Shown: positions 1 to 8,828 of the stretch, piece by piece
How positions within the stretch are numbered: the stretch's first letter is position 1
Layout of the letters: the number at the start of each line of letters is the position of its first letter
NCBI GenBank assembly: GCA_023388995.1
Contig: JAEWFD010000013.1
Span: 1-64,000 of the forward strand
Direction: 5' to 3'
Length of the DNA: 64,000 nucleotides
Source of the DNA: Bacillota bacterium
GTDB lineage: Bacteria > Bacillota_I > Bacilli_A > Erysipelotrichales > Erysipelotrichaceae
Position numbers and translations under genes: made by a program
The notes under the pieces: generated by a model
What the model was told of the DNA's origin: nothing
Seen by the model: the letters and a program-made list of their open reading frames with translations, nothing else
Databases searched by the model: none

Positions 1-2
1 AA

Positions 3-209
3 AGTTATGTTTTAGTGCGCAAGGGCAACTATTACTATAAATCCCGGCAGTATCTTGTAGAACAAGATTTAACTATAATTACTGATCAATATGATCCCCA
101 AAATGTTTCCATTTCCTACGATGCACAAACGCAGGAATTGATCGTTACTTATCAGCACAAAACAGGAAAGCAAGTCTATAGAATTCCAGGAAGGAAGGGA
201 AGACCATGA
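3..209 (+). CDS. C-terminal part of an unrecognised protein (cut by window edge)
   Basis: The reading frame is open to the left edge, so only the last 68 or so residues are seen; a GTG at 15 is in frame but need not be the start. The visible part is polar, rich in Tyr, Gln and Thr, and has alternating patterns typical of beta strands, with a basic tail ending GRKGRP. Its stop overlaps the spmA start by 4 bases (ATGA), so it is probably co-transcribed with the spore maturation genes. In Bacillus the neighbour here is dacB, but I see no penicillin-binding motif in this tail. Function unknown. Confidence 0.5.
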   Translation, partial: SYVLVRKGNYYYKSRQYLVEQDLTIITDQYDPQNVSISYDAQTQELIVTYQHKTGKQVYRIPGRKGRP

Positions 210-778
210 ACCGCATCTGGCTGGGCCTTATTTTGATTTCTATCATTGTCGGCATCGCTAATCATCAAGTCATTGAAATCAATCAGGTGATTGCCGGAAT
301 CGGCAAAGATACTTTGACTCTTGTTCTGCCTTTAATTGCCATGAGCAGCTTTTTCAACGGCTGGCTGCACGTGGCAAAAAAAGCAGGAATCATGGATGGC
401 CTGACAACTTTACTGCTTCCTGTATTGCATCTGATCTTTCCGGAATTGAAAAATCAGAAAGAAGCACTGGGCTATATTGCCAGCAACATGGTTATGAATA
501 TTTTTGGCTTGGGATCAGCAGCGACAGCAAGCGGCTTAAAAGCAATGCAGTGCCTGCAAGCATGCAATCCGCAGAAAGATACCGCAAGCCGCTCCATGAT
601 TACGTTTATTGTTTTGAATACAGCAGGAATTACTGTTTTTGCCAGCACTGTAATTTCCTTGCGCTCCTTATATCATGCAGCCAATCCGGCAGATTTTTTG
701 CCATTTGCGTTTTGGTCCAGCTTGATTGCCTGTATCTTGGCGCTGGCGATTGATGCTATTGTGCATCACCTGCAATGA
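206..778 (+). CDS. spmA: Spore maturation protein A
   Basis: A 190-residue multi-pass membrane protein of the nucleoside-recognition (Gate) family. It starts with a hydrophobic helix (residues 4-21) and contains the conserved stretch NIFGLGSAATASGLKAM near residues 98-114, typical of SpmA. In Bacillus SpmA acts with SpmB in the spore envelope and is needed for full core dehydration. The ATG at 206 is preceded by AAGGAAGGGAAG. The stop overlaps the ATG of spmB, so the two are translationally coupled, as in other sporulating Firmicutes. Confidence 0.92.
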   Translation: MNRIWLGLILISIIVGIANHQVIEINQVIAGIGKDTLTLVLPLIAMSSFFNGWLHVAKKAGIMDGLTTLLLPVLHLIFPELKNQKEALGYIASNMVMNIFGLGSAATASGLKAMQCLQACNPQKDTASRSMITFIVLNTAGITVFASTVISLRSLYHAANPADFLPFAFWSSLIACILALAIDAIVHHLQ

Positions 779-1284
779 GCGCCTATATTCTGGTCGGTGT
801 CATCGTGCTTCTTTGCATTGTTTCCTGGGTAAAGAAGATCAATGCCTATGACGCTTTTATCGAAGGCTGCAAAGAAGGTATTCTGCTGTTTTATTCTGTC
901 TTTCCATCCATGCTGGCAATGTTGTTTTGCGTGAATCTTTTGCGGGTCAGTCAGCTGTTTGAATGGATTACCCAGCTGATGATTGCCATAAATCCAAATA
1001 TTGATCCTGCCATCATACCGATGATTTTATTCCGGCCAATTTCCGGCAGTGCCTCGCTGGCAGTGTTAACGCAGCTCTATGAAACCACGGGGGTGAACTC
1101 TTTGGCAAGCCGTATGGCAAGCGTGATTCAAGGATCAACAGATACCACTTTTTATGTCATCACCCTTTATTTTTCTTCTGTTGGCATCAAGAAAATCAAG
1201 CATGTTATTCCGGTCAGCTTGGCAGCTGATATTATTGCTATCGTGCTTGCCATCTATTTTACAATCTATTACTTTCATTCTTGA
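775..1284 (+). CDS. spmB: Spore maturation protein B
   Basis: A 169-residue membrane protein of the same nucleoside-recognition family as SpmA, and its partner. It has an N-terminal transmembrane helix, the motif RPISGSASLAVL near residue 85, and a second conserved block around GSTDTTFYVITLYFSSVG, both characteristic of SpmB. Starts at an ATG that overlaps the spmA stop by four bases. Length is normal for the family. The next gene, rluB, begins about 40 bases later and may share the transcript. Confidence 0.92.
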   Translation: MSAYILVGVIVLLCIVSWVKKINAYDAFIEGCKEGILLFYSVFPSMLAMLFCVNLLRVSQLFEWITQLMIAINPNIDPAIIPMILFRPISGSASLAVLTQLYETTGVNSLASRMASVIQGSTDTTFYVITLYFSSVGIKKIKHVIPVSLAADIIAIVLAIYFTIYYFHS

Positions 1285-1326
1285 GGGAAATCGGGTAAAA
1301 TAAGAAGAATGAAAGGTGGAGTATTT

Positions 1327-2049
1327 GTGGAACGATTACAAAAAGTACTAGCTGCTGCCGGAGTTTGCAGCCGGCGCGCAGCTGAACAATATATGCTGGA
1401 TGGGCGTGTCAGTGTGAATGGAGATGTCATAACAGAGTTGGGATTCAAAGTGAAGAAGGGGGATCTCATCGAAGTTGATGGCAAGCAAGTTCAAAAAGAA
1501 AACAAAGTGTATTATGTCATGTATAAACCACGCAGCGTAATTTGTGCCGTAACAGATGATCGCGGCCGCAAAACAATCGTGGATTTGGTGGCGGGAGAAG
1601 AGCGTGTATTTCCGGTCGGACGTCTGGATTACGATACCACCGGAGTGATTATTCTAACCAACGACGGTGATTTTGCGAATGCAGTCATTCATCCGCGCAA
1701 TCATATTGCCAAGACATATGAATTGACGGCGGAAGGAATCTTGACAGCTGAGCAAATAAAGCAGCTGGAACGTGGCGTTCGTTTGGATGACGGTTCTGTA
1801 ACCCAGCCAGCCAAAGCATGGATTACCAAGAAAAACTTTGAGAACAACTGGACCCAAATGGAACTAACTATTTACGAAGGACGGAATCATCAAGTAAAAA
1901 GGATGCTGGAAGCAGTCGGCTCGAAAGTCAAAAAATTGCATAGGGCATCTATTTCCTTCTTGCACTGCCGCGATTTAAAGCCAGGCGAATACCGGCGTAT
2001 GAAACCCTTTGAAATAGAAACATTGCGCAAAGAAACAGGATTGAAATAA
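1327..2049 (+). CDS. rluB: 23S rRNA pseudouridine synthase, RsuA/RluB family
   Basis: Converts a uridine of 23S rRNA (position 2605 in E. coli numbering for RluB) to pseudouridine. The N-terminal S4 RNA-binding domain (about residues 1-60) is followed by the catalytic domain with GRLDYDTTG, where Asp101 is the expected catalytic residue. I chose the GTG at 1327: it is eight bases after AAAGGTGG and gives the family start ERLQKVLA. An in-frame ATG at 1309 would add six residues but has no clear ribosome binding site. About 240 residues. RluB versus a close paralogue cannot be fully separated by eye. Confidence 0.88.
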   Translation: MERLQKVLAAAGVCSRRAAEQYMLDGRVSVNGDVITELGFKVKKGDLIEVDGKQVQKENKVYYVMYKPRSVICAVTDDRGRKTIVDLVAGEERVFPVGRLDYDTTGVIILTNDGDFANAVIHPRNHIAKTYELTAEGILTAEQIKQLERGVRLDDGSVTQPAKAWITKKNFENNWTQMELTIYEGRNHQVKRMLEAVGSKVKKLHRASISFLHCRDLKPGEYRRMKPFEIETLRKETGLK

Positions 2050-2050
2050 A

Positions 2051-2677
2051 ATGTTTCGTCATATTATCTGGGACTTTGATGGTACGATTATGGATACCTA
2101 TCCTTGCATCATTGAAGGTTTTTTGACTGCGTTAAAGCAAGAGCATGTTGCTTGCTCCAGTGAAAAAATTGCTCAGGCACTGCGAAAATCAGTGAAAGAT
2201 ACGTATGAACAGATAGCGGAGGAATTTTCTATTTCCGAGCAGTTCTATCCAAACTATCTGGCTGCATGTGCTAACCTGGAACCACTTCATGCTACGCTTT
2301 TTGCAGGTATTTATGACCTTTGCCAATCTCTTTGCCAAAGAGGGGTAAAGCAATATATTTTTACGCATCGCGATCATACTTCTACGACGCACCTATTACA
2401 CCTGCACGGCATGGACCATATGTTTCAAGAAATTATCTCATCGGATTCGGGATTTGCCCGCAAGCCCGCACCGGATGCCATCTATTATCTGATCCATAAG
2501 TATCATATGAATCCGGAAGAAGTGCTGATGATCGGAGACCGTGAGCTGGATCTTTGTGCTGGTTATCGAGCAGGGGTACATACAGGATTTTATGGTGATC
2601 CAAATAATTTAACGGAAATCACACCAAATTTTATCTGGAACTGCTGGAGTAAAGCAAAAAATAATCTTATGCCATAA
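2051..2677 (+). CDS. HAD-family phosphatase (phosphoglycolate phosphatase-like)
   Basis: A 208-residue haloacid-dehalogenase hydrolase. Motif I is WDFDGTIMDT with the nucleophile Asp8 and acid/base Asp10; motif II is the FTHRD region where Thr follows the beta strand; Lys is in GFARKPAPDA; motif IV is MIGDRELDL near residue 161. The helical cap between motifs I and II is of the C1 type. Substrate unknown; related proteins hydrolyse phosphoglycolate, pyrophosphate or sugar phosphates. It starts one base after the rluB stop and is convergent with ppa. Confidence 0.85.
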   Translation: MFRHIIWDFDGTIMDTYPCIIEGFLTALKQEHVACSSEKIAQALRKSVKDTYEQIAEEFSISEQFYPNYLAACANLEPLHATLFAGIYDLCQSLCQRGVKQYIFTHRDHTSTTHLLHLHGMDHMFQEIISSDSGFARKPAPDAIYYLIHKYHMNPEEVLMIGDRELDLCAGYRAGVHTGFYGDPNNLTEITPNFIWNCWSKAKNNLMP

Positions 2678-2704
2678 AAAAAACTGGTTAGTCCAGTTTT
2701 TCTT
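2676..2704. terminator. Bidirectional terminator between HAD phosphatase and ppa
   Basis: Stem AAAACTGG (2680-2687) pairs perfectly with CCAGTTTT (2693-2700) around a five-base loop, with a T-run on one side and an A-run on the other, so it can end transcripts from both directions. It overlaps the last codons of ppa. Confidence 0.8.
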
Positions 2705-3197
2705 TATCTTCATATAATGTATATCGCTCAAAGGAATCATCCAGCAAACGACAAGCAGTTGGAATATCCAGCCAGCCAAGTACATGGGTACTTTTACCTG
2801 CTTGCAATTGTTTGTAAGTCGCAAAGAAGTGCTCCACTTCTTTCAACATATGCGGTGCCAGATCTTGAATGGTATCTACATGTTCATAACGGGGGTCACC
2901 GGTACAAACAGCCATTAGTTTTGTATCTACCTCACCGCTGTCAATCATATCTAACGCACCGATAATACGTGCTTCAATGTAACAGCCAGGGAAAGTAGCA
3001 TAAGATGTAAACACCAGAATGTCAATTGGATCCCCGTCCAAGCCCAGTGTATTCTCCACATAGCCATATTCAGCGGGATAGAAGATAGCAGAGTATAAAA
3101 CACGATCTAGTTTGATACGATGTCTTTTTTTATCGACTTCGTATTTATTCTGACTCCCCATCGGAATTTCGATCAATGCTTCTACGATTCTTGTCAT
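2688..3197 (-). CDS. ppa: Inorganic pyrophosphatase, family I
   Basis: Hydrolyses pyrophosphate to two phosphates in the cytoplasm, pulling biosynthetic reactions forward. The family I signature DGDPIDILV lies near residue 54, preceded by YPAEYGYV; the Asp cluster binds Mg2+. 169 residues is normal. The ATG at 3197 follows AAGGAGA. Divergent from the D,D-carboxypeptidase gene. Many Bacilli use family II enzymes (PpaC), so a family I enzyme is a modest lineage marker. Confidence 0.95.
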   Translation of the reverse strand: MTRIVEALIEIPMGSQNKYEVDKKRHRIKLDRVLYSAIFYPAEYGYVENTLGLDGDPIDILVFTSYATFPGCYIEARIIGALDMIDSGEVDTKLMAVCTGDPRYEHVDTIQDLAPHMLKEVEHFFATYKQLQAGKSTHVLGWLDIPTACRLLDDSFERYTLYEDKEKLD

Positions 3198-3371
3198 ACA
3201 AAATTCTCCTTCGTTTTCTTACACCTAATAGTATCATAGAACGAAAAAAAAACATACTCTATTCGCAAAGCTTTCAAGGCATTACGAAGTGGAATGCTCC
3301 AACAACGCAAAATCTCTGTTCATTACAGCGAAAGCATGGTAAAATACGTAAGGAAAGACAGGGAATCGTAA

Positions 3372-4694
3372 ATGAAACTTTGGAAGTATATTCTGATTAC
3401 ACTTACATTCTGGCTTTGCTTGCAAGTTCAGAATACAAATGCATATACCAATCCTTCTGCCTCCTTATTCAGTGAAGCAGGTATCCTCTATCATCGAGAA
3501 ACAAAAACCATTGTATGGGAAAAAAATAGCCGTCAGAAAATGTATCCTGCGTCATTGACAAAGTTAATGACAGCGGATGTCATTTTACATTCCGATCTGT
3601 CGATGCAAGAGACGGTTACGATTTCTTCTAAGATGCTGGCCGGGCTGGAAGAAGCCAATGCTTCAGTCGCTGGCTTTGTTGCTCAGGAAACGGTGACTGT
3701 AAAGGATCTGCTGTATGGGCTTCTGCTGCCATCAGGCGGAGATGCTGCCAATGCATTATCGCAGTTAGTCAGCAACGATGAACATTCCTTTGTGAAATTG
3801 ATGAATGAACGAACCAAGTCCTTAGGACTTGCAGATACCAATTTCCAAAATCCTACGGGGTTAGATCAAGCTAATCAATATACCACAGCGTATGATATGA
3901 TGCTTCTGCTTGATCATTTGCTGGAACATGAAGAATTCAGAACAATTGCCACTACCTCAAAATACACTGTCATTACCAATAAACATCCGCAGGGATTAGA
4001 GATGCAGTCATCGATGGTGGTTGGTACGGACCCGAAAAGCCGTTATTATTCACCGTATATGGCTGGCGGCAAAACCGGATATACAGGAAAAGCGGGACGC
4101 TGTCTGGCATCCTTCAGCTCTGATCAAGGAATGGAGTTCATCCATATTTCTTTGAAAGCACCATTTGAAGGATTTACAGCCCCGTCCAAGAGCTTTGCTG
4201 ATGCAAAAGAGCTTTATACATGGGCATATGACCGCTTTTATCCAACTGTTTATGCGGATAGTAAGCAGCCGCTTACTGCGATTACAATTCCAAATGCCTG
4301 GCATCATCAGCTTCGTGTCGCCTGGGACAAGCCGGTTACGGTGCTTTTAGACCGCTACTTTGAAGACAATGTGATGATGGTGCATACCATTCCGGAAACA
4401 TTGTCGGCACCAATTGCCAAAGGTCAAAAATTGGGTTCTGTTCAATTGTATTATCAAAACCTTTTAATCCATGAACAAGAGATGTACAGTCCAGAAGCGA
4501 TTAAATCCAGTATCATTGCCCAAGCTGTTTGGTATCTGTATGATTTTATTGCAGCTTATCCGTTCGCATTGGCAGCTGTCAGCATTATATTGATGATTCT
4601 TCTTATCCGTCGGTATCATATTGCTGCGCAGCGGCGAAAAAAAATGAAACGACGTAAATACAGGCAGCCGCAATATATAAAACGACAATTCTAA
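3372..4694 (+). CDS. D-alanyl-D-alanine carboxypeptidase (DacF-like, S11)
   Basis: A low-molecular-weight penicillin-binding protein that trims the terminal D-Ala from peptidoglycan stem peptides outside the membrane. Signal peptide at residues 1-25; motif 1 SLTK with nucleophile Ser61 and Lys64; motif 3 KTG at Lys234. The second motif is normally SxN but reads SGG (residues 121-123). A beta-rich C-terminal domain follows, then a transmembrane helix near residues 395-415 and a strongly basic tail. 440 residues, normal for DacF types. A TAAAAT -10 box lies near 3340. Confidence 0.88.
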   Translation: MKLWKYILITLTFWLCLQVQNTNAYTNPSASLFSEAGILYHRETKTIVWEKNSRQKMYPASLTKLMTADVILHSDLSMQETVTISSKMLAGLEEANASVAGFVAQETVTVKDLLYGLLLPSGGDAANALSQLVSNDEHSFVKLMNERTKSLGLADTNFQNPTGLDQANQYTTAYDMMLLLDHLLEHEEFRTIATTSKYTVITNKHPQGLEMQSSMVVGTDPKSRYYSPYMAGGKTGYTGKAGRCLASFSSDQGMEFIHISLKAPFEGFTAPSKSFADAKELYTWAYDRFYPTVYADSKQPLTAITIPNAWHHQLRVAWDKPVTVLLDRYFEDNVMMVHTIPETLSAPIAKGQKLGSVQLYYQNLLIHEQEMYSPEAIKSSIIAQAVWYLYDFIAAYPFALAAVSIILMILLIRRYHIAAQRRKKMKRRKYRQPQYIKRQF

Positions 4695-4749
4695 TACACG
4701 ATGTCTCAAAAACGGCAATTCGTTATACTGATAGTAGGAGGGATCCCAT

Positions 4750-5553
4750 ATGCACCAACAAACACGCATGAAAAAATTTGAACAATTGCGGCAAAGCATC
4801 AATGAAGAAAGCAAGGAAGTAGTCGAAACACCAAAACTATCCCGTTTTGCGAAGAGGCTGCAGTCAATTGATTCGCAATATTTTCAACCTGTCGTAGAAA
4901 CGATTGCGCAAGAGAAACTGCCAGCACCGGAGTATTTGCCGACGCGTGCGAAGAAAATAGTCGATGGAGAACTTTCCTATACAGAAGTGAATGAAAATGA
5001 TTCTTTTTTTGATGAAGAAGAAATTTTGGCACGAGCACTCCGCTTATCTAATACCAAACAAGCAGGAACTGAAGATGACATGCTGAATCAATTCCTTCAG
5101 GAGATTCGTACGTATAATCAAAAGCAAGGTGTTCGTTCTCAAGACGACACGAAACTGGAAATTTTGAAGCAGGTCCGGGTCGAGCATGAACAGGAAAGCA
5201 AAGCCAAGAAGAAAGAACCTAGCGCAGACACGATGCATCGGTTAAATATTGCCCGCCAAGTGAAAGAAATGATTCGTTCCTCCAACCAGGAAGACCAAGA
5301 AACATTGCCGAAAGAGGATGCAAAGCAAGAGTCTTATCAAGCTAATTTGGATCAAGAGCGGGAGCATCGCCAAAAACTTTTGGAAGAAACCCAGCAGCTG
5401 CGCTTGCAGCTTCATGAACATGAAGAAGAATTAGATGAAATCGGAACAGGAATAGACTATACACGAAAGTTATTGAATTTGCTGCTGGCACTGCTATTGA
5501 TTACTGTTTTAATTGCCGGCGCTATTTTAGGTTATTTGCTAGTAAAAGGATAG
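4750..5553 (+). CDS. Tail-anchored, charged coiled-coil membrane protein of unknown function
   Basis: I do not recognise this 267-residue protein. It is very rich in Glu, Lys and Gln. Residues 1-200 are predicted soluble, 200-235 look like a coiled coil (repeated QQLRLQLHEHEEELDE pattern), and a hydrophobic segment of about 25 residues (near 241-264) ends the protein at LLVKG, so it should sit with its bulk in the cytoplasm. Its ATG follows GGAGGGATCCCAT. It lies between the cell wall enzyme and cmk, with only three bases before cmk, so it is probably in that transcript. A division or envelope scaffold is only a guess. Confidence 0.75.
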   Translation: MHQQTRMKKFEQLRQSINEESKEVVETPKLSRFAKRLQSIDSQYFQPVVETIAQEKLPAPEYLPTRAKKIVDGELSYTEVNENDSFFDEEEILARALRLSNTKQAGTEDDMLNQFLQEIRTYNQKQGVRSQDDTKLEILKQVRVEHEQESKAKKKEPSADTMHRLNIARQVKEMIRSSNQEDQETLPKEDAKQESYQANLDQEREHRQKLLEETQQLRLQLHEHEEELDEIGTGIDYTRKLLNLLLALLLITVLIAGAILGYLLVKG

Positions 5554-5556
5554 AAA

Positions 5557-6231
5557 ATGATGAAGAAAATAAATATTGCAATTGATGGACCGAGTGCCGC
5601 AGGAAAAAGCACCATTGCCAAACGATTGGCACAAGTTCTGCAGTATTCCCATTTAGATACAGGAGCGATGTACCGCTGCTGCGCATTGAAAGTAAAGCAG
5701 CTGGGATTGGCCCGCAATGATGAAGCAGCAATTGCTGCAATGCTGAAACAGACAACGATTCAGGTGCATCCTGACGGAACCGTATATTTAGACGGTACAG
5801 ATGTTTCCAAAGAAATCAGGGAACATGATATCTCCATGCTTGCTTCGGATATTTCCAAATTGCCGCTTGTGCGGGCGCAGCTTGTGCGCCAGCAGCAAGA
5901 AATGGCCAAGGAAAAAGGCTTTATTTTGGATGGCAGAGATATCGGCAGTGTCGTCTTGCCGGATGCCGAGTTGAAAATTTTCCAAACTGCTTCTGTAAAG
6001 ACACGCGCTAAGCGTCGTCATTTGGAGATGCTCCAAAAAGGAATTGCATGTACGCTGGAAGAGATTGAAGAGGATATTCAACTCCGTGATGAGCAGGACA
6101 GCAATCGTGCTGCTTCACCGCTGCGGCAAGTTGATGATGCGATAGTGCTGGACACTTCTGACTGCACGATTGAAGAAGCTGTACAGAAGATTATTGCCCT
6201 TGTGCATCATATGTTAGAACAAGAGAGTTAG
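5557..6231 (+). CDS. cmk: Cytidylate kinase
   Basis: Phosphorylates CMP and dCMP with ATP. The P-loop GPSAAGKST begins at residue 11; DGRDIGSVV and LRDEQDSNR are the CMP-kinase nucleotide and lid motifs. 224 residues is typical. Two consecutive ATG codons (5557 and 5560) are possible starts, and no strong ribosome binding site is seen, so translation is probably coupled to the preceding gene, which stops three bases earlier. In Bacillus cmk is likewise upstream of der. Confidence 0.95.
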   Translation: MMKKINIAIDGPSAAGKSTIAKRLAQVLQYSHLDTGAMYRCCALKVKQLGLARNDEAAIAAMLKQTTIQVHPDGTVYLDGTDVSKEIREHDISMLASDISKLPLVRAQLVRQQQEMAKEKGFILDGRDIGSVVLPDAELKIFQTASVKTRAKRRHLEMLQKGIACTLEEIEEDIQLRDEQDSNRAASPLRQVDDAIVLDTSDCTIEEAVQKIIALVHHMLEQES

Positions 6232-6245
6232 AAGGAGGATATTAC

Positions 6246-7553
6246 ATGCTTGATGGAATCATAGCAATTGTTGGAAGACCAAATGTCGGGAAATCCACAA
6301 TATTTAATCGAATTATCGGAGAGAGGAAGTCTATTGTTGAAGATACACCGGGTGTTACAAGAGACCGGCTGTATGCCAAAGGCGAGTGGCTGACAAAACA
6401 GTTTTACCTGATTGATACCGGCGGTATTATGATGGAGGATCAGCCGTTTCAAGCGGAAATTCAAATGCAAGTTGAAATTGCCATTGAAGAAGCAGATACT
6501 ATTTTATTTATTGTCAATGGGCAAGATGGCTTGACCAATGACGATCGTTTTATTGCGAGAATGCTGCAGCGCAGCAATAAACCCGTTGTGCTGGCAGTCA
6601 ATAAGATCGATGATTTCATTCACCATGACAATATTTATGAATTCTATGGCCTTGGCATCGGGGATCCGATTGCCGTCAGCGGCAGCCACGGTATCGGGAT
6701 CGGAGATGCGTTAGATCAACTCATCGCCAACTTTCCGGAGAAGCGCCGCAAGGATTATGAAGGCATGGTTCGTTTTGCGATCATCGGCCGGCCAAATGTC
6801 GGGAAATCATCATTAACTAATGCAATCTTAAATCAGGAACGAGTTATTGTTTCTGCTATCGAAGGAACAACCAGAGATGCGATTGATACACCATTTAAAC
6901 GGGAAGGCCGCGATTATGTCGTTATTGATACGGCCGGTATCCGGAAAAAAGGGAAAGTTTACGAGAATATCGAGAAATATTCTGTTTTGCGGGCTATGGC
7001 AGCCATTGAACGAGCAGATGTCATCCTAATGGTCATTGACGGTGAGGCTGGAATGCGCGAACAAGATAAGCATGTAGCGGGATTAGCACATGAAGCCGGC
7101 AAGGGTGTTATCATTGTCTACAACAAATGGGACGCAGTCGAAAAAGATGAAAAGAAAATGAATGAGATTACCAATAAAATCAAAACTGAATTCTTATATC
7201 TGAACTATGCGCCGATTGCATTTGTATCGGCACTGACCAAACAAAGAGTTCATACGTTGTTTCCGCTGATTGACGAAGTGTATGATGAGTGTTTCAAGAG
7301 AATCCCGACTAGTGTAATCAATGAAGTTATCATGGATGCACAGATTCTGACACCTCCGCCAACTCATAACGGACAGCGGCTGCGTATTTCTTATGCATCG
7401 CAAGTATCTGCTGCACCGCCGACGTTCGTGCTGTTTGTCAATGACGTAGAATTACTGCATTTCAGTTATAAACGATATTTGGAGAATAAGCTGCGCGAAG
7501 CCTTTGGCTTTACTGGCACACCAATTCATATCATAGCAAGAAAGAAGGGTTAA
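6246..7553 (+). CDS. der: Ribosome assembly GTPase Der (EngA)
   Basis: An essential GTPase acting in maturation of the 50S ribosomal subunit. Two tandem G domains are visible: GRPNVGKST near residue 10 with DTPGVTRD and NKID, and GRPNVGKSS near residue 181 with DTAG and NKWD. A KH-like domain forms the last 80 residues. 435 residues, standard. The ATG follows a strong AGAAGGAGGATATTAC. Confidence 0.97.
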   Translation: MLDGIIAIVGRPNVGKSTIFNRIIGERKSIVEDTPGVTRDRLYAKGEWLTKQFYLIDTGGIMMEDQPFQAEIQMQVEIAIEEADTILFIVNGQDGLTNDDRFIARMLQRSNKPVVLAVNKIDDFIHHDNIYEFYGLGIGDPIAVSGSHGIGIGDALDQLIANFPEKRRKDYEGMVRFAIIGRPNVGKSSLTNAILNQERVIVSAIEGTTRDAIDTPFKREGRDYVVIDTAGIRKKGKVYENIEKYSVLRAMAAIERADVILMVIDGEAGMREQDKHVAGLAHEAGKGVIIVYNKWDAVEKDEKKMNEITNKIKTEFLYLNYAPIAFVSALTKQRVHTLFPLIDEVYDECFKRIPTSVINEVIMDAQILTPPPTHNGQRLRISYASQVSAAPPTFVLFVNDVELLHFSYKRYLENKLREAFGFTGTPIHIIARKKG

Positions 7554-7555
7554 TT

Positions 7556-8548
7556 TTGAAGATTGCAGTTGTAGGCAGTGGAAGCTGGGGCACTGCATTG
7601 GCGCAAGTCCTCTGTGATAACAATCAAGATGTGATTCTTTGGGGACGAAATGAAACCGAAGTTAATGAAATTAATCATGCTCATCAAAACAGCAAATACC
7701 TGGGAACCTTACAGCTGCATCCTGCACTTCAAGCAACAACCGATATTGCTGTATTAGATGATTGCGATATTTATGTTTTAACAGTACCCACAAAAGCCAT
7801 GGAAGATGTGCTTATAATGCTAAAAGCCCATATGAAACGGCCTTGTTATGTGATCAATACTGCCAAGGGATTCCATCCTAATACAATGGAGCGCATGTCG
7901 GAAGTCATTCGCCGCTGCTTGCAAGACAGCCCCATGATCGATATTGTTTCGTTAATTGGTCCTTCCTTGGCTGAAGAGGTAGCAGTTCGCATGCTCACGA
8001 CAGTAAATGCGGTTTGCGTCAATGAAACAAGTGCTGTCTTAGTGCAGCAGCTATTTTCCAATGAATATCTGCGGGTCTATACCAGCACCGATGAAGTAGG
8101 AGCGGAAATTGGAGTGGCATTGAAAAATGTCATGGCTATCGCCAGCGGTGTTGCCTGCGGGCTTGGCTATGGAGATAATACAAGAGCAGCATTGTTAACC
8201 AGAGGTCTGGCAGAAATGACGCGCTATGGCTTGCAATGCGGCGGACGCGTGGAAACATATCTGGGCTTATGTGGACTTGGCGACTTAATCTTGACTTGTA
8301 CCTCCGTAAAATCACGGAATTATCAGGCAGGATATCAAATTGGGATTGATAATCAGGCTGCTCTATTCTTAGATCATAATAAGAAAACAGTCGAGGGAAT
8401 CAAGACTGCTGAAACAATATACCTCCATAGTTTGGAACTCGGTGTTGATATGCCGATTGTGACTCAGGTTTACCGCATTTTATTTGAAGGTGCCATTCCC
8501 AGTGAGTGCATTATTGAATTGATGAATCGCCGTTTGATTTCTGAATAA
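7556..8548 (+). CDS. gpsA: Glycerol-3-phosphate dehydrogenase [NAD(P)+]
   Basis: Reduces dihydroxyacetone phosphate to sn-glycerol 3-phosphate for phospholipid synthesis. The N-terminal dinucleotide motif GSGSWGTA starts at residue 7; GVALKNVMAIASG carries the catalytic Lys and GLGDLILTCTS is the second substrate block. 330 residues. The start is a TTG at 7556, preceded by AAGAAGGG, three bases after the der stop. The der-gpsA-spoIVA-hup order resembles Bacillus. Confidence 0.96.
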   Translation: MKIAVVGSGSWGTALAQVLCDNNQDVILWGRNETEVNEINHAHQNSKYLGTLQLHPALQATTDIAVLDDCDIYVLTVPTKAMEDVLIMLKAHMKRPCYVINTAKGFHPNTMERMSEVIRRCLQDSPMIDIVSLIGPSLAEEVAVRMLTTVNAVCVNETSAVLVQQLFSNEYLRVYTSTDEVGAEIGVALKNVMAIASGVACGLGYGDNTRAALLTRGLAEMTRYGLQCGGRVETYLGLCGLGDLILTCTSVKSRNYQAGYQIGIDNQAALFLDHNKKTVEGIKTAETIYLHSLELGVDMPIVTQVYRILFEGAIPSECIIELMNRRLISE

Positions 8549-8560
8549 GTTTCATAGAAG

Positions 8561-8601
8561 AGCTCTTTTGTCGGTATACTAAGTACGAAAGAGCTTTTTT
8601 C
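8561..8601 (+). terminator. Terminator of the cmk-der-gpsA transcript
   Basis: AGCTCTTTTGT (8561-8571) pairs with ACGAAAGAGCT (8585-8595, one G-T pair) and is followed by a run of six T. Confidence 0.85.
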
Positions 8602-8617
8602 GTAAATTTTTGGTAAA

Positions 8618-8650
8618 ATAGATTGATAAACAATCTATTTATGATATACT
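8618..8650 (+). promoter_or_regulatory. SigA-type promoter with an overlapping palindromic operator
   Basis: TTGATA (8623-8628) and TATACT (8645-8650) with a 16-base spacer form a good housekeeping promoter for the leader ORF and Ca2+ ATPase. A perfect palindrome, two 8-base arms (ATAGATTG / CAATCTAT) around ATAAA at 8618-8638, covers the -35 box, as a repressor site would. The regulator is not identified. Confidence 0.65.
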
Positions 8651-8684
8651 TACGCATATTGTTCTTCCAAAAGGGGAGTAGCGC

Positions 8685-8828
8685 ATGAAGCAATTCATGA
8701 TTGTATTCGTCAACACGATGCGTAGGCATCCGGATACAATATTCCAAGTGAATGCGCAAGACCTTTACCAAATCAGGAGGAACATCGTTCATGTATTACA
8801 ACAAATCTGTAGAAGAAATCGAGTCTGA
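8685..8828 (+). CDS. Possible 47-residue leader peptide overlapping the Ca2+ ATPase start
   Basis: ATG at 8685 follows a good AAGGGGAG at 8671-8678 and opens a 47-codon frame (begins MKQFMIVFVNTMRRH) that ends at 8828, 38 bases inside the ATPase gene in another frame. The peptide is basic, with several Arg and Gln. The AGGAGG of the ATPase lies within it, so ribosomes translating this ORF would open or block that site. I do not recognise the peptide. It may be a real translational coupling device or a chance frame. Confidence 0.4.
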   Translation: MKQFMIVFVNTMRRHPDTIFQVNAQDLYQIRRNIVHVLQQICRRNRV

